Part shown: in pieces, positions 54,799 to 63,547 of the stretch | How the letters are laid out: each line of letters begins with the position of its first letter | How positions within the stretch are numbered: the stretch's first letter is position 1 | From: Paludibacterium sp. B53371 | GTDB taxonomy: Bacteria; Pseudomonadota; Gammaproteobacteria; Burkholderiales; Chromobacteriaceae | Reading direction: 5' to 3' | Assembly: GCF_018802765.1 (NCBI RefSeq) | Contig: NZ_CP069163.1 | Coordinates: forward strand, 2,428,311-2,492,310 | Length of the DNA: 64,000 nucleotides | Translations under genes and position numbers: made by a program | Notes under the pieces: generated by a model | What the model was told of the DNA's origin: nothing | What the model saw: only the letters and a program-made list of their open reading frames with translations | The model's database searches: none

Positions 54799-55020
54799 TC
54801 AGCGCTTGCGCCCCGGCAGGAACCACATCACCACGGCACCAAGACATCCCCCGACCATGGACGCCACCACCATGCGCACGACGTCGATGCCCTGCACTGC
54901 GCTGCCGGCCCGCCACAGGGTGACACCGTTGAGCACGATGAACAGCAGGCTCAGGATGACGAAGTGCTTGAGGACAAAAAAGCGGAAGGTCGGCTTGCCA
55001 GCGGGATGCGATTGCGTCAT
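54799..55020 (-). CDS. Small membrane protein (73 aa)
   Basis: The product has two hydrophobic segments (about residues 18-33 and 46-66) and a basic tail (PGRKR). GGAGC lies a suitable distance before the ATG. No family is recognised. It lies alone between the flavoprotein and LysR genes. Confidence 0.6.
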   Translation of the reverse strand: MTQSHPAGKPTFRFFVLKHFVILSLLFIVLNGVTLWRAGSAVQGIDVVRMVVASMVGGCLGAVVMWFLPGRKR

Positions 55021-55121
55021 GGGGGCTCCAGTGAAAACAGGCGGCGCCCAAAGCGCCGCCTCGCCATTGTAACGGTTGTTCGTGACGTTTTACTGCAGTG
55101 GATCAAGCTTGCTGCAGGTGT

Positions 55122-56105
55122 TCAGCGCCCGGCAACCACCACCCCGCAGCCCGCTTCCACGCCGCCTTCCCCCTCCTCACCCGGCATGACCGCCACGCAA
55201 GGGGTGGCCTGACGGTAACGCTGCGCCTTGTCCACCAGCCATTGCATGAAGATCTGCAATGCGGCCGAGGTGCTCTTGCGCTCCGGATAGACCAGGTAGT
55301 AACCGCGTTCGCTCTTCATCGAATGGGTGCAGGGCACCAGCAAATCCCCCGAGGCCAGTTCGCCCAACACGAAGAAGCGCGGCACCAGCGCCACCCCCAG
55401 TCCGGCCCGTGCGGCTTCTACCAGCATGGAGAACAGCTCGTAACGCGGGCCGCGCATGGCATTGATGTCGGCAATGTGCAGCATGTCGAACCACTGATGC
55501 CAGGCATCCGGGCGCGCCGACTGGTGCAACAGGGTGAAGCGCTTGAGGTCGTGCGGGTCGAGCGGCAGCTTTTCCTTTTCCAGCAGCTTCGGGCTGCATA
55601 CCGGCACGATCTCTTCGCCGAACAGGAATTCGGCCACGGCCCCCGGCCAGACCGGATCGCCAAAGTGAATGGCGGCATCGAACGGGGTATCGGTGAACAT
55701 GAACGGTTCTGCGCGGGTGGTCAGGTTGAGGGTGATTTCGGGATGCAGGCTGTTGAATTCGCCCAGGCGTGGAATGAGCCAGCGTGTGGCAAAAGTGGGA
55801 ATGACCGCCAGTTCCAGGACCCCGCCCGCCCCTTCATGCGCCATCACCGACAGCGTGTCGCGCTCCAGCCGGGCCAGGTGTTCGCGTATCTGTTTGGCGT
55901 ATTGCTGCCCGGCATCGGTCAGGCTGATGCGCTTCTTGATGCGGTTGAACATCGGCACACCGAGATACTGCTCCAGCCCGGCGATCTGGCGGCAAACCGC
56001 GCTCTGGGTCAGGTTCAGCTCGGCAGCGGCGCGGGTGAAGCTCAGATGGCGTGCCGCCGTTTCAAAAGCGATCAGCACATCTGTACCAGGGATTTTGCGG
56101 CGCAT
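55122..56105 (-). CDS. LysR-family regulator (GcvA-like), divergent from the glutamate mutase operon
   Basis: The 327-residue product has the winged helix (HLSFTRAAAELNLTQSAVCRQI) and a LysR effector domain of the GcvA/AmpR branch (IPRLGEFNSLHPEI). The C-terminal tail of about 25 residues is Gly- and Glu-rich. It is divergent from glmS with a 246-bp gap, so it is the obvious candidate regulator of that operon. The start is the first Met of the frame, with the conserved helix beginning soon after. Confidence 0.82.
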   Translation of the reverse strand: MRRKIPGTDVLIAFETAARHLSFTRAAAELNLTQSAVCRQIAGLEQYLGVPMFNRIKKRISLTDAGQQYAKQIREHLARLERDTLSVMAHEGAGGVLELAVIPTFATRWLIPRLGEFNSLHPEITLNLTTRAEPFMFTDTPFDAAIHFGDPVWPGAVAEFLFGEEIVPVCSPKLLEKEKLPLDPHDLKRFTLLHQSARPDAWHQWFDMLHIADINAMRGPRYELFSMLVEAARAGLGVALVPRFFVLGELASGDLLVPCTHSMKSERGYYLVYPERKSTSAALQIFMQWLVDKAQRYRQATPCVAVMPGEEGEGGVEAGCGVVVAGR

Positions 56106-56351
56106 GGCAGTTCATTCCAAAAATGCACTATGTAGTGATTTTATATCGTTTGCTTCATAAGCGGGAACTAATAAAAATGGGAGCAACAGAAGTATTCGAG
56201 TTTGCTCATACAGAGTTGATGCGCCGCACGCACTAACCCATGCAAATTAGGCATCACCCGCGCAAACCCGGATGCAAAGGAATTATCAGCATCCTGCCGG
56301 TCCGACACAAGCCGACCGACAGAAGCCAGACACATCACAGGGAGATTTGTC

Positions 56352-56795
56352 ATGCAAGACACCATCGTCATTGGCGTTATCGGTTCCGATTGTCACGCTG
56401 TCGGCAACAAGATTCTGGAAAACGTGTTCGCCCGCGCCGGCTTCAACGTCATCAATCTGGGCGTGATGGTCAGCCAGGATGAATACATCGACGCTGCCAT
56501 CGAAACCAACGCCAAGGCCATCCTGATCTCCTCGATCTACGGTCACGGCGAAATCGACTGCATCGGCATGCGCGACCGCTGTACCGAACGCGGTCTGGAC
56601 GGCATCCCGCTGTTTGTCGGTGGCAACCTGGTGATCGGCAAGCGCGAATTCAAGGATGTGGAAGTGATCTTCAAGGGCATGGGTTTTGACCGCGTCTTCG
56701 GCCCGGATGTCGATCTGGAACAAGTGGTTCAGTTCCTGCGCCAGGACATCGCCACTTACACCCGCGAACATCTGGCTGTTGAGGCTGCAGCATGA
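56352..56795 (+). CDS. glmS: Glutamate mutase, sigma (B12-binding) subunit
   Basis: The 147-residue protein is a B12-binding Rossmann domain with DxHxxG at Asp13, His15, Gly18 (SDCHAVG), followed by the SxL and GG loops (LISSIYGHG, VGGNLVIG). It carries adenosylcobalamin for the carbon-skeleton rearrangement of L-glutamate to (2S,3S)-3-methylaspartate with GlmE. It is the first gene of a six-gene string and overlaps glmL by 4 bp. CAGGGAG lies upstream of the ATG. The gap before it shows no recognisable cobalamin riboswitch. Confidence 0.95.
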   Translation: MQDTIVIGVIGSDCHAVGNKILENVFARAGFNVINLGVMVSQDEYIDAAIETNAKAILISSIYGHGEIDCIGMRDRCTERGLDGIPLFVGGNLVIGKREFKDVEVIFKGMGFDRVFGPDVDLEQVVQFLRQDIATYTREHLAVEAAA

Positions 56796-58183
56796 AAACC
56801 GTCTCCATCGATATCGGCTCCACCTGGACAAAGGGTGCGTTGTTCGAGGTCGGGGATCGAAAGCTGCAACTGCTGAAACGGACGGTCCATCCGACCACCG
56901 TGCAACATCTGGCCAATGGCTTCTATCAGGTGCTCAATGAGCTGCTGAATGACGACAACGCCATCGAACGCATCCGCTCGGGTGAAATCACGCTGAACTA
57001 CTCCTCGTCGGCCAAGGGTGGCCTGGCGGTGGCAGCCCTCGGGCTGGTACCGGCCATCACCCTTGAATCGGCCCGGGTCGCCGCCTACTCCGCCGGTGCC
57101 AAGATCACCCAGGTTTTTGCCTATCGCATGAACCGGTCTGACATCCGCGCGCTGGAACAGAATCCGCCGGACATCCTGCTGTTTGCCGGCGGGACGGATG
57201 GCGGCCACTTTGACACCATTCGCCACAATGCCTCGCTGCTGGCTGCCTCCGCGCTGGACTGCTCTATCGTCTACGCCGGCAACCGTGCGGTACAGGACGA
57301 AGTCACCGACCTGCTCGGCGACAAGGATCTGGTGGTGGTGGAAAACGTGCTGCCGGCACTGGATCAGCAAAACCCGGATCCGGCCCGCGAGGCCATGCGT
57401 TCGATCTTTCTGTCGCGCATCGTCAAGGGCAAGGGCCTGGACGAAATCATTGCCGCCACCGGCTCCGAACCGGTTCCGACGCCTTATGCCGTATATGAGT
57501 TCACCCGGCATATCCAGGAAAACGTCCCGGGCTGGAACGACTTCATGTTGCTCGACATGGGGGGGGCCACCACCGACGTCTACTCTTCGCACAACCAGTG
57601 CCCGCCGCCGGGAGCGATCCAGCGCGGTCTGCCGGAACCGCTGATCAAGCGCACGGTGGAAGGCGATCTGGGGATGCGGGTGTCGGCCGAGGCCGCCAGC
57701 GAAACCGGCGAAGCGCTGATTGCCGAGCATCTGGAGCATGATCCGGCACTGATCACCGCCTTCCACGACTATGTGGAAAAGGTGACCGCCGAACCGGATT
57801 ACCTGCCGGACGACGCCACGGGCAAGCGTTTTGACACCTTGCTGGCAGGAGCCTGCGCAGCCTATGCCTGCGAACGGCATGCCGGGCGCTCGACCCAGGT
57901 CTACACGCTGGAAGGCACGGTCGACGTGCAGACCGGCCGTGATCTGACCGGCGTAAAGAAGGTCATCGGCTCCGGTGGCTGGCTGTCGAACAGCAAGGAT
58001 TTCAATGTCGGCGAGTGGATCCGCGAACGCAAGGTCGACAGCAAGGGCAAGACCGTGCTGCTGCCGGCCGAGGTCGAGTACTTCCGCGACGAGCAATATC
58101 TCTTTCCGTTGCTTGCCAACGTGGCAAGAAACTACCCAGAGGCTGCCGCCTTTACCGGTGTCAGCATGCTGGCGCAATCATGA
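56792..58183 (+). CDS. glmL: Glutamate mutase reactivating ATPase GlmL (MutL)
   Basis: The 463-residue protein is an actin/hsp70-fold ATPase: phosphate-1 loop [15 protein letters not shown] at the start and phosphate-2-like [13 protein letters not shown] at about residue 250. GlmL proteins are found with glutamate mutase and are thought to repair damaged cobalamin-enzyme complexes; this is a family inference. It overlaps glmS at its start. No DNA mismatch-repair MutL features are present. Confidence 0.9.
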   Translation: MKTVSIDIGSTWTKGALFEVGDRKLQLLKRTVHPTTVQHLANGFYQVLNELLNDDNAIERIRSGEITLNYSSSAKGGLAVAALGLVPAITLESARVAAYSAGAKITQVFAYRMNRSDIRALEQNPPDILLFAGGTDGGHFDTIRHNASLLAASALDCSIVYAGNRAVQDEVTDLLGDKDLVVVENVLPALDQQNPDPAREAMRSIFLSRIVKGKGLDEIIAATGSEPVPTPYAVYEFTRHIQENVPGWNDFMLLDMGGATTDVYSSHNQCPPPGAIQRGLPEPLIKRTVEGDLGMRVSAEAASETGEALIAEHLEHDPALITAFHDYVEKVTAEPDYLPDDATGKRFDTLLAGACAAYACERHAGRSTQVYTLEGTVDVQTGRDLTGVKKVIGSGGWLSNSKDFNVGEWIRERKVDSKGKTVLLPAEVEYFRDEQYLFPLLANVARNYPEAAAFTGVSMLAQS

Positions 58184-58194
58184 TGGGAAACACC

Positions 58195-59643
58195 ATGGAA
58201 CTGATCAACAAGAAAATCGAGCTGTCGGACTTCCTGGCAGAACGCGAACAGGTGCTGATGACCTGGCCGACCGGCAAGGACGTCAAGTTCGCTGATGGCG
58301 TGAAGTACCAGCAATCGCTGCCGGAGCACAAGCGCTTCGCGGCGGTCCTGAAGAAGGCCGACGACGAGGGCAAGACCCTGTCGCAACCGCGTGCCGGCGT
58401 GGCACTGGTTGATGAGCACATCGCGCTGCTGCAAGGTCTGCAGACCGCCTGCGATCTGCTGCCCTCCACCATCGATGCCTATACCCGTCTGAACCGTTAC
58501 GACGAAGCCGCCAAGGGCATCGCCAAGTCGCGCGAAGCCGGCACCTCGCTGCTCAACGGCTTCCCGGCGGTCAACCATGGTCTGGAAGAATGCCGCCGTG
58601 TGGTCGAAGCGGTCGACAAACCGGTGCAAGTGCGCCACGGCACCCCGGATGCCCGCCTGCTGGCGGAAATCACCCTGGCCGGTGGCTTCAGCGCCTACGA
58701 GGGTGGTGGTATCTCCTACAACATCCCCTACGCCAAGAAAGTCTCGCTGGAGAAGTCGATCCGCGACTGGCAATACTGCGACCGTCTGGTCGGCCTGTAT
58801 GAAGAACATGGCGTGCGCATCAACCGCGAACCGTTCGGCCCGCTGTCCGGCACCCTGGTGCCGCCGTTCATCTCGCACTCGGTGGCCATCATTGAAGGGC
58901 TGCTGGCGCTGGAACAGGGCGTGCGCTCGATCACCGTCGGCTACGGCCAGGTCGGCAACATGGTGCAGGACATCGCCGCCATCCGCGCCCTGCGCGAACT
59001 GGCTGACGAATACTTCCGCGCCGCCGGCTTCGACGACTTCGAACTGACCACGGTGTTCCACCAGTGGATGGGCGGTTTCCCGGAAAACGAATCGATGGCT
59101 TTCTCGGTGATCTCCTGGGGCGGCGCCATTGCCGGCCTGTCGGGTGCCACCAAGGTCATCGTCAAGACCCCGCACGAAGCCCGCGGCATTCCGACCATGG
59201 AAGCCAACCGCGCCGGTCTGAACGCCACGCGCCAGATTCTGAACATGGTGCAGGATCAGGTGTTCCCGAACAGTGATGCGCTGGCCTTCGAAGTGGATCT
59301 GATCAAGCGCGAAGTGCGCGCGGTCATGAGCAAGGTATTCGAACTGGGTGAAGGCGACCTGGCCGTCGGTACCGTGCGTGCCTTCGAAGCCGGCGTGATC
59401 GACGTGCCCTTCGCCCCTGCCGCCTGCAATGCCGGCAAACTGCTGCCGGTGCGCGACAACCACGGTGCGGTCCGTGTCTTTGAAGCCGGCAATGTGCCGC
59501 TGCCGCAAGACGTACTGACCCTGCACCGCGACCTGATTGCCGAACGTGCCCGTGCCGAAGGCCGTGACCCGTCGTTCCAGATGGTCGTTGACGATATTTA
59601 CGCTATTTCCAAGAGTACCCTGATCGGGAGACCGGCAAAATGA
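58195..59643 (+). CDS. glmE: Glutamate mutase, epsilon (catalytic) subunit
   Basis: The 482-residue TIM-barrel subunit has the length of known MutE/GlmE and family motifs such as [44 protein letters not shown] and [13 protein letters not shown]. With GlmS it forms the adenosylcobalamin-dependent glutamate mutase. An ATG at 58180 overlapping the glmL stop is an alternative start five codons earlier. The gene overlaps the next by 4 bp. Confidence 0.95.
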   Translation: MELINKKIELSDFLAEREQVLMTWPTGKDVKFADGVKYQQSLPEHKRFAAVLKKADDEGKTLSQPRAGVALVDEHIALLQGLQTACDLLPSTIDAYTRLNRYDEAAKGIAKSREAGTSLLNGFPAVNHGLEECRRVVEAVDKPVQVRHGTPDARLLAEITLAGGFSAYEGGGISYNIPYAKKVSLEKSIRDWQYCDRLVGLYEEHGVRINREPFGPLSGTLVPPFISHSVAIIEGLLALEQGVRSITVGYGQVGNMVQDIAAIRALRELADEYFRAAGFDDFELTTVFHQWMGGFPENESMAFSVISWGGAIAGLSGATKVIVKTPHEARGIPTMEANRAGLNATRQILNMVQDQVFPNSDALAFEVDLIKREVRAVMSKVFELGEGDLAVGTVRAFEAGVIDVPFAPAACNAGKLLPVRDNHGAVRVFEAGNVPLPQDVLTLHRDLIAERARAEGRDPSFQMVVDDIYAISKSTLIGRPAK

Positions 59644-60890
59644 AAATTATTCGCGCATTGTTTGTAGCAGGCTATTCCTCCTTCTACTTCGACGACCAGC
59701 AAGCCATCAAGAATGGTGCCGGTCATGACGGCTTCAACTACACCGGTGCACCGGTGACCCCGGGCTTCCGCGCCGTACGTCAGGCGGGTGAATGTGTCTC
59801 GGTCCTGCTGCAACTGGAAAACGGCGCCATGGCCGTCGGTGACTGCGCCGCCGTGCAATACTCCGGCGCCGGCGGCCGCGACCCGCTGTTCCTGGGCGAA
59901 CAGTTCGTGCCCTTCCTGGAAAAGCACATCAAGCCGCTGCTGGAAGGCCGTGATGTCGGCACTTTCCTGGAAAACGCGCGCTTCTTCGACAACCTGCAAG
60001 TGGAAGGCAAGCGCCTGCATACCGCCATCCGCTACGGTCTGACCCAGGCCCTGCTGGATGCCACCGCCCTGTCGACCGGCCGCCTGAAGGCTGAAGTGAT
60101 CTGCGCCGAATACAATCTGCCGGTGATCGCCGAACCGATCCCGCTGTTCGGCCAGAGTGGCGACGACCGCTACAACGCCGTCGACAAGATGATCATCAAG
60201 GGCGTGGATGTCCTGCCGCACGGCCTGATCAACAATGTGGAAGAAAAGCTGGGCTTCAAGGGTGAAAAGCTGCAGGCCTACGTCAAGTGGCTGGCCGAAC
60301 GCGTCAAGCAACTGGCCCCGGACAACAGCTACCGCCCAGCCCTGCATATCGACGTCTACGGCACCATCGGCCTGATCTTCGACAATGACCCGATCCGCGT
60401 GGCGCAATACATTGCCGGTCTGGAAGACTTCGCCGGTGGTCTGGCGCTGTACATCGAAGGTCCGGTCGACATGGGCGAGAAGGCTGCCCAGATCGAGTGC
60501 ATGGCCAAGATCACGGCCGAACTGACCCGCATGGGCTCGCCGGTCAAGCTGGTGGCCGACGAATGGTGCAACACCTACGAAGATATCGTGGACTTCACCG
60601 ATGCCAAGTGCTGCCACATGGTTCAGATCAAGACCCCGGACCTGGGCGGTATCCACAACATCGTCGACTCGGTGCTGTATTGCAACCAGAACGGTATGGA
60701 AGCCTACCAGGGCGGCACCTGCAACGAGACCGACGTCAGCGCCCGCACCTGCGTCCACCTCGCCGTGGCCGCCCGTCCGATGCGCATGCTGGTCAAGCCG
60801 GGCATGGGCTTCGATGAAGGTCTGAACATCGTTTACAACGAAATGCACCGCACGATTGCCCAGCTCAAGGCAAAAGGGAGCGCAAAGTGA
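59640..60890 (+). CDS. mal: Methylaspartate ammonia-lyase
   Basis: The 416-residue enolase-superfamily enzyme matches methylaspartase throughout: [20 protein letters not shown] at the start, [32 protein letters not shown] and the catalytic-Lys region [12 protein letters not shown]. It removes ammonia from 3-methylaspartate to give mesaconate. It overlaps glmE and the AtuA-like gene by 4 bp each, so mutase and lyase are made together. Confidence 0.95.
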   Translation: MKIIRALFVAGYSSFYFDDQQAIKNGAGHDGFNYTGAPVTPGFRAVRQAGECVSVLLQLENGAMAVGDCAAVQYSGAGGRDPLFLGEQFVPFLEKHIKPLLEGRDVGTFLENARFFDNLQVEGKRLHTAIRYGLTQALLDATALSTGRLKAEVICAEYNLPVIAEPIPLFGQSGDDRYNAVDKMIIKGVDVLPHGLINNVEEKLGFKGEKLQAYVKWLAERVKQLAPDNSYRPALHIDVYGTIGLIFDNDPIRVAQYIAGLEDFAGGLALYIEGPVDMGEKAAQIECMAKITAELTRMGSPVKLVADEWCNTYEDIVDFTDAKCCHMVQIKTPDLGGIHNIVDSVLYCNQNGMEAYQGGTCNETDVSARTCVHLAVAARPMRMLVKPGMGFDEGLNIVYNEMHRTIAQLKAKGSAK

Positions 60891-62257
60891 AACCCGCATT
60901 CAAAATCCTGTCGCCGACCGCGATTCTGGGTTATGGCTTCCCGGAAGAAAGCTTCCGCCGTGCCATCGCCGAAAAACCCGACCTGATCGCCGTTGACGGC
61001 GGTTCCTCCGATCCTGGCCCTTACTATCTGGGCGCGGGCAAAGCCTTTACCGACCGCACTGGTGTCAAGCGCGACCTGCGCTTCATGATCACCGAAGGGG
61101 TGAAGAACGGCATTCCGGTGGTCATCGGCACCGCCGGGGGGTCCGGCGCGGCACCGCATCTGGAATGGTGCCGCCAGATCATCCTGGAAATCGCCGCCGA
61201 AGAGCAGCTGAGCTTCAAGATGGCGGTGATCCCGACCGATGTCTCCAAGGAGGCCGTCCATGCGGCGCTGGATGCCGGCAAGATCGAGTCGCTGGAATTC
61301 GTGCCGCCGCTGACCCACGAAGCCATCGACGCCACCACCAATCTGGTGGCCCAGATGGGTGTGGAACCGTTCATCAAGGCCCTGCAGGCAGGGGCACAGG
61401 TGGTGCTGGGCGGTCGTGCCTATGATCCTTCCTGCTTCGCCGCCCTGCCGATCATGCTGGGTTACGATGAAGGTCTGGCGCTGCATTGCGGCAAGATTCT
61501 CGAGTGTGCCGCCATCGCGGCCACCCCGGGCTCGGGCTCCGACTGCGCCATGGGCATCCTGGACGAAACCGGCTTTGTGCTGAAAACCTTCTCCGATGAA
61601 CGCAAGTTCACCCCGGAATCGGCTGCCGCCCATACCCTGTACGAGAAATCCGACCCCTATCTGCTGCCCGGCCCGGGCGGCGTGCTGAACCTCAAGGGCT
61701 GCAAGTTCGAAGACATCGGCAATGGTCAGGTGCGCGTCACCGGCTCGCGCCACGAACACACCCCCTACAAGGTCAAGCTGGAAGGCTCGCGTCCGATCGG
61801 CTACCGCACCGTCGCCATCGCCGGTGTGCGAGACCCGATCATGATCGCCTCGATCGAGGAGATCCTGCAGGCCGTGCGTGCCCGCGTCGAAAAGAACCTC
61901 GGTGCCAACGCCGATGCCAGGGTGTTCTTCCATATCTATGGCAAGAACGGTGTGATGGGCGATCTGGAACCGGTCAAGCAGACCCAGACGCATGAACTGG
62001 GGATCGTCGTGGAAGTGGTTGCGCCGACACAGGAAGCGGCCGATACCGTCTGCTCGCTGACGCGTTCCACGCTGCTGCACTACGGCTATCCGGGTCGTGT
62101 CGCCACCGCCGGCAACCTGGCGCTGCCGTTCTCGCCGTCGGATATCCGCGCCGGCGTGGTGTACGAGTTCTCGGTTTATCACCTGATGGATCTGCCGCAG
62201 GAAGAGCTGTTCCCCTTCCACATGCAACAGGTCACCCCGCAAGGAGTTTCGGCATGA
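60887..62257 (+). CDS. AtuA/DUF1446 family protein in the methylaspartate operon
   Basis: The 456-residue soluble protein matches the DUF1446/AtuA family: LILSPTAILGYGFP-like start, VDGGSSDPGPYYLG, GTAGGSGAAPHLEW, VLGGRAYDPSCFAALPIM and GPGGVLNLKGC. Members occur in acyclic terpene and branched-acid breakdown but their reaction is not firmly established. Here it overlaps mal by 4 bp and DUF4387 by 4 bp, so it is made in fixed ratio with the mesaconate-producing enzymes. A role in the next step (mesaconate to citramalate or a CoA-linked version) is an inference. Confidence 0.85.
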   Translation: MKPAFKILSPTAILGYGFPEESFRRAIAEKPDLIAVDGGSSDPGPYYLGAGKAFTDRTGVKRDLRFMITEGVKNGIPVVIGTAGGSGAAPHLEWCRQIILEIAAEEQLSFKMAVIPTDVSKEAVHAALDAGKIESLEFVPPLTHEAIDATTNLVAQMGVEPFIKALQAGAQVVLGGRAYDPSCFAALPIMLGYDEGLALHCGKILECAAIAATPGSGSDCAMGILDETGFVLKTFSDERKFTPESAAAHTLYEKSDPYLLPGPGGVLNLKGCKFEDIGNGQVRVTGSRHEHTPYKVKLEGSRPIGYRTVAIAGVRDPIMIASIEEILQAVRARVEKNLGANADARVFFHIYGKNGVMGDLEPVKQTQTHELGIVVEVVAPTQEAADTVCSLTRSTLLHYGYPGRVATAGNLALPFSPSDIRAGVVYEFSVYHLMDLPQEELFPFHMQQVTPQGVSA

Positions 62258-62571
62258 AACACGGCATTCTCGATATCGCGCGCGTCGTGCGCTCGAAGAA
62301 CTCCGGACCATTCGAGCTGGTGCTGGACGTGATGTTCAAGGATCACACCATCTACGAAACGCTGCGCGAGACCCGTCAGTTCACCAAGGAACGCGTCGCA
62401 GCCGCCTACGGCATCGCCCCGGAGGATATCCATAACATCGTCTGGTTTGCCCCGGCCCATGCGGTCAAGGTGGTGATGCAGCGTCGCATTGTTTCCGGTG
62501 CACCGGGCGACTCGGATGTCTATGGCGCCCAACAGCATGCCCCCCTGCTCGGGCTGACTTTCGAGCTCTGA
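62254..62571 (+). CDS. DUF4387 family protein, partner of the AtuA-like protein
   Basis: The 105-residue protein matches DUF4387: ARVVRSKNSGPFELVLDVMF, then ETRQFTKERVAAAYGI and HAVKVVMQRRIVSG.PGDSDVYGAQQHAPLL. DUF4387 is commonly found beside or fused to DUF1446 proteins, so the two probably form one complex. No catalytic function is known. It is the last gene of the operon, 6 bp before its terminator. Confidence 0.85.
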   Translation: MKHGILDIARVVRSKNSGPFELVLDVMFKDHTIYETLRETRQFTKERVAAAYGIAPEDIHNIVWFAPAHAVKVVMQRRIVSGAPGDSDVYGAQQHAPLLGLTFEL

Positions 62572-62577
62572 GCCAAA

Positions 62578-62609
62578 AAGCGCGGGCCTCTCCGGCCCGC
62601 GCTTTTTTT
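62578..62609 (+). terminator. Terminator of the glutamate mutase operon
   Basis: AAGCGCGGGCC pairs with GGCCCGCGCTT over a 5-nt loop, followed by seven T, immediately after the DUF4387 stop. Confidence 0.92.
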
Positions 62610-62747
62610 GTTTCCTCCGCGCGTCTCACCCGCATCCCCGGCAGAAAGATGACCGCAAGGAAAACCTGCCCCATTCCATGCCCGGCAGACAGGCTCGCAG
62701 CACAATGACCATACCGACTGATTGCATTGTCATCCAAGAGTCTGATC

Positions 62748-63005
62748 CTACCCCCTCAGCCGGACATGCTCGATGAGATAACGCCACTGGCACTGCTCAA
62801 TCTGCGCCTGATGCTGCCTGTCGCGCTCGGCGCGCTCGTCCCCGCGGAGATGGGCATAACCTTGCAGGACCCGCACCGAACGCAGGCAAAAGCGCCGGAC
62901 AGATTCGCTGCGACGCTCGGCACTGGCAACCTCTGCCAGCACGGGCTCACCCAGCAGCCAAAGCAGACTGGCCAGCACAGCCATCTGAAGATGTTTCATC
63001 ATCAT
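62748..63005 (-). CDS. Small secreted two-cysteine protein, paralog A (85 aa)
   Basis: The product has a signal peptide (MMMKHLQMAVLASLL, cleavage near VLAEV) and a mature part of about 60 residues with two Cys 32-34 residues apart, ending in WRYLIEHVRLRG. It is paralogous to the next gene: same length, same Cys spacing, and the same ER..RDR and RY.(I/V)EH motifs. A disulfide between the two Cys is likely. Function is unknown. The frame extends upstream into the terminator of its neighbour, but the signal peptide fixes the start near 63005. Confidence 0.65.
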   Translation of the reverse strand: MMMKHLQMAVLASLLWLLGEPVLAEVASAERRSESVRRFCLRSVRVLQGYAHLRGDERAERDRQHQAQIEQCQWRYLIEHVRLRG

Positions 63006-63060
63006 ACTCACAGGCTGGCCACGCTTTGCCGGCACCGAGGGTCGGCGGGTGGCCGAAAAG

Positions 63061-63085
63061 AAAAAGCCCCGGACCTGGCCGGGGC
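63061..63085 (-). terminator. Terminator between the two small secreted paralogs
   Basis: On the minus strand GCCCCGG and CCGGGGC pair over a 6-nt loop and are followed by T-rich sequence. It ends the transcript of the upstream paralog, so the two genes are probably expressed separately. Confidence 0.75.
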
Positions 63086-63097
63086 GAATGTGAGCCA

Positions 63098-63355
63098 TCA
63101 GCGTGCGGCCGCGCCGTGCTCGACCATGTAACGCCGGTAGCAGTCCTCGATCACCTCGCTGAATTCACGGTCTCGCGACGCGCGCTCGGCCGAGGGCAAC
63201 TTGGCATAGTTCAGCCGGGCCTGGACAATACCGGTGCAATGACGGTTGATCTGCAGATTGCGTTTGTTGAGCTCGTCGGCACTGGCCTGGACCTGAGCCA
63301 GGGAGACGCCGCTGAAGAGCGCCAGCGTCATAAACAGGCAAGACAGTTTTTTCAT
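63098..63355 (-). CDS. Small secreted two-cysteine protein, paralog B (85 aa)
   Basis: The product starts MKKLSCLFMTLALFSGVSLA, a clear signal peptide, then a helical mature domain with Cys in NRHCTGIV and in IEDCYRRYMVEH. It aligns end to end with the preceding small protein. AGGAGCTGCAA-type ribosome site lies before the ATG. The upstream 190 bp are AT-rich and carry its promoter. Function unknown; a periplasmic or secreted role is inferred from the signal peptide. Confidence 0.72.
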   Translation of the reverse strand: MKKLSCLFMTLALFSGVSLAQVQASADELNKRNLQINRHCTGIVQARLNYAKLPSAERASRDREFSEVIEDCYRRYMVEHGAAAR

Positions 63356-63547
63356 TTGCAGCTCCTTTTTTAAAGATCAATCTTAAACAAACTGTTTAAG
63401 CATAGACGTTATAAAACTGCAAAATCCACGACGTCAAGTCGATGCAACCTGCGGCCAATCCTCTGCTCTCCGACTACATAAGCCCCCACAGAACGGGTAA
63501 AATAGGCCGATGCCAACCAAGGCTCATCCCGACAGGACACTTCATCC

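Noticed and set aside
56106-56351. Cobalamin riboswitch before glmS
   Set aside because: No B12-box-like sequence or matching stem arrangement could be found; a LysR site is more likely.
56792-58183. DNA mismatch repair MutL
   Set aside because: The name overlap is misleading: no GHKL ATPase motifs are present, and the actin-type loops and operon show GlmL.
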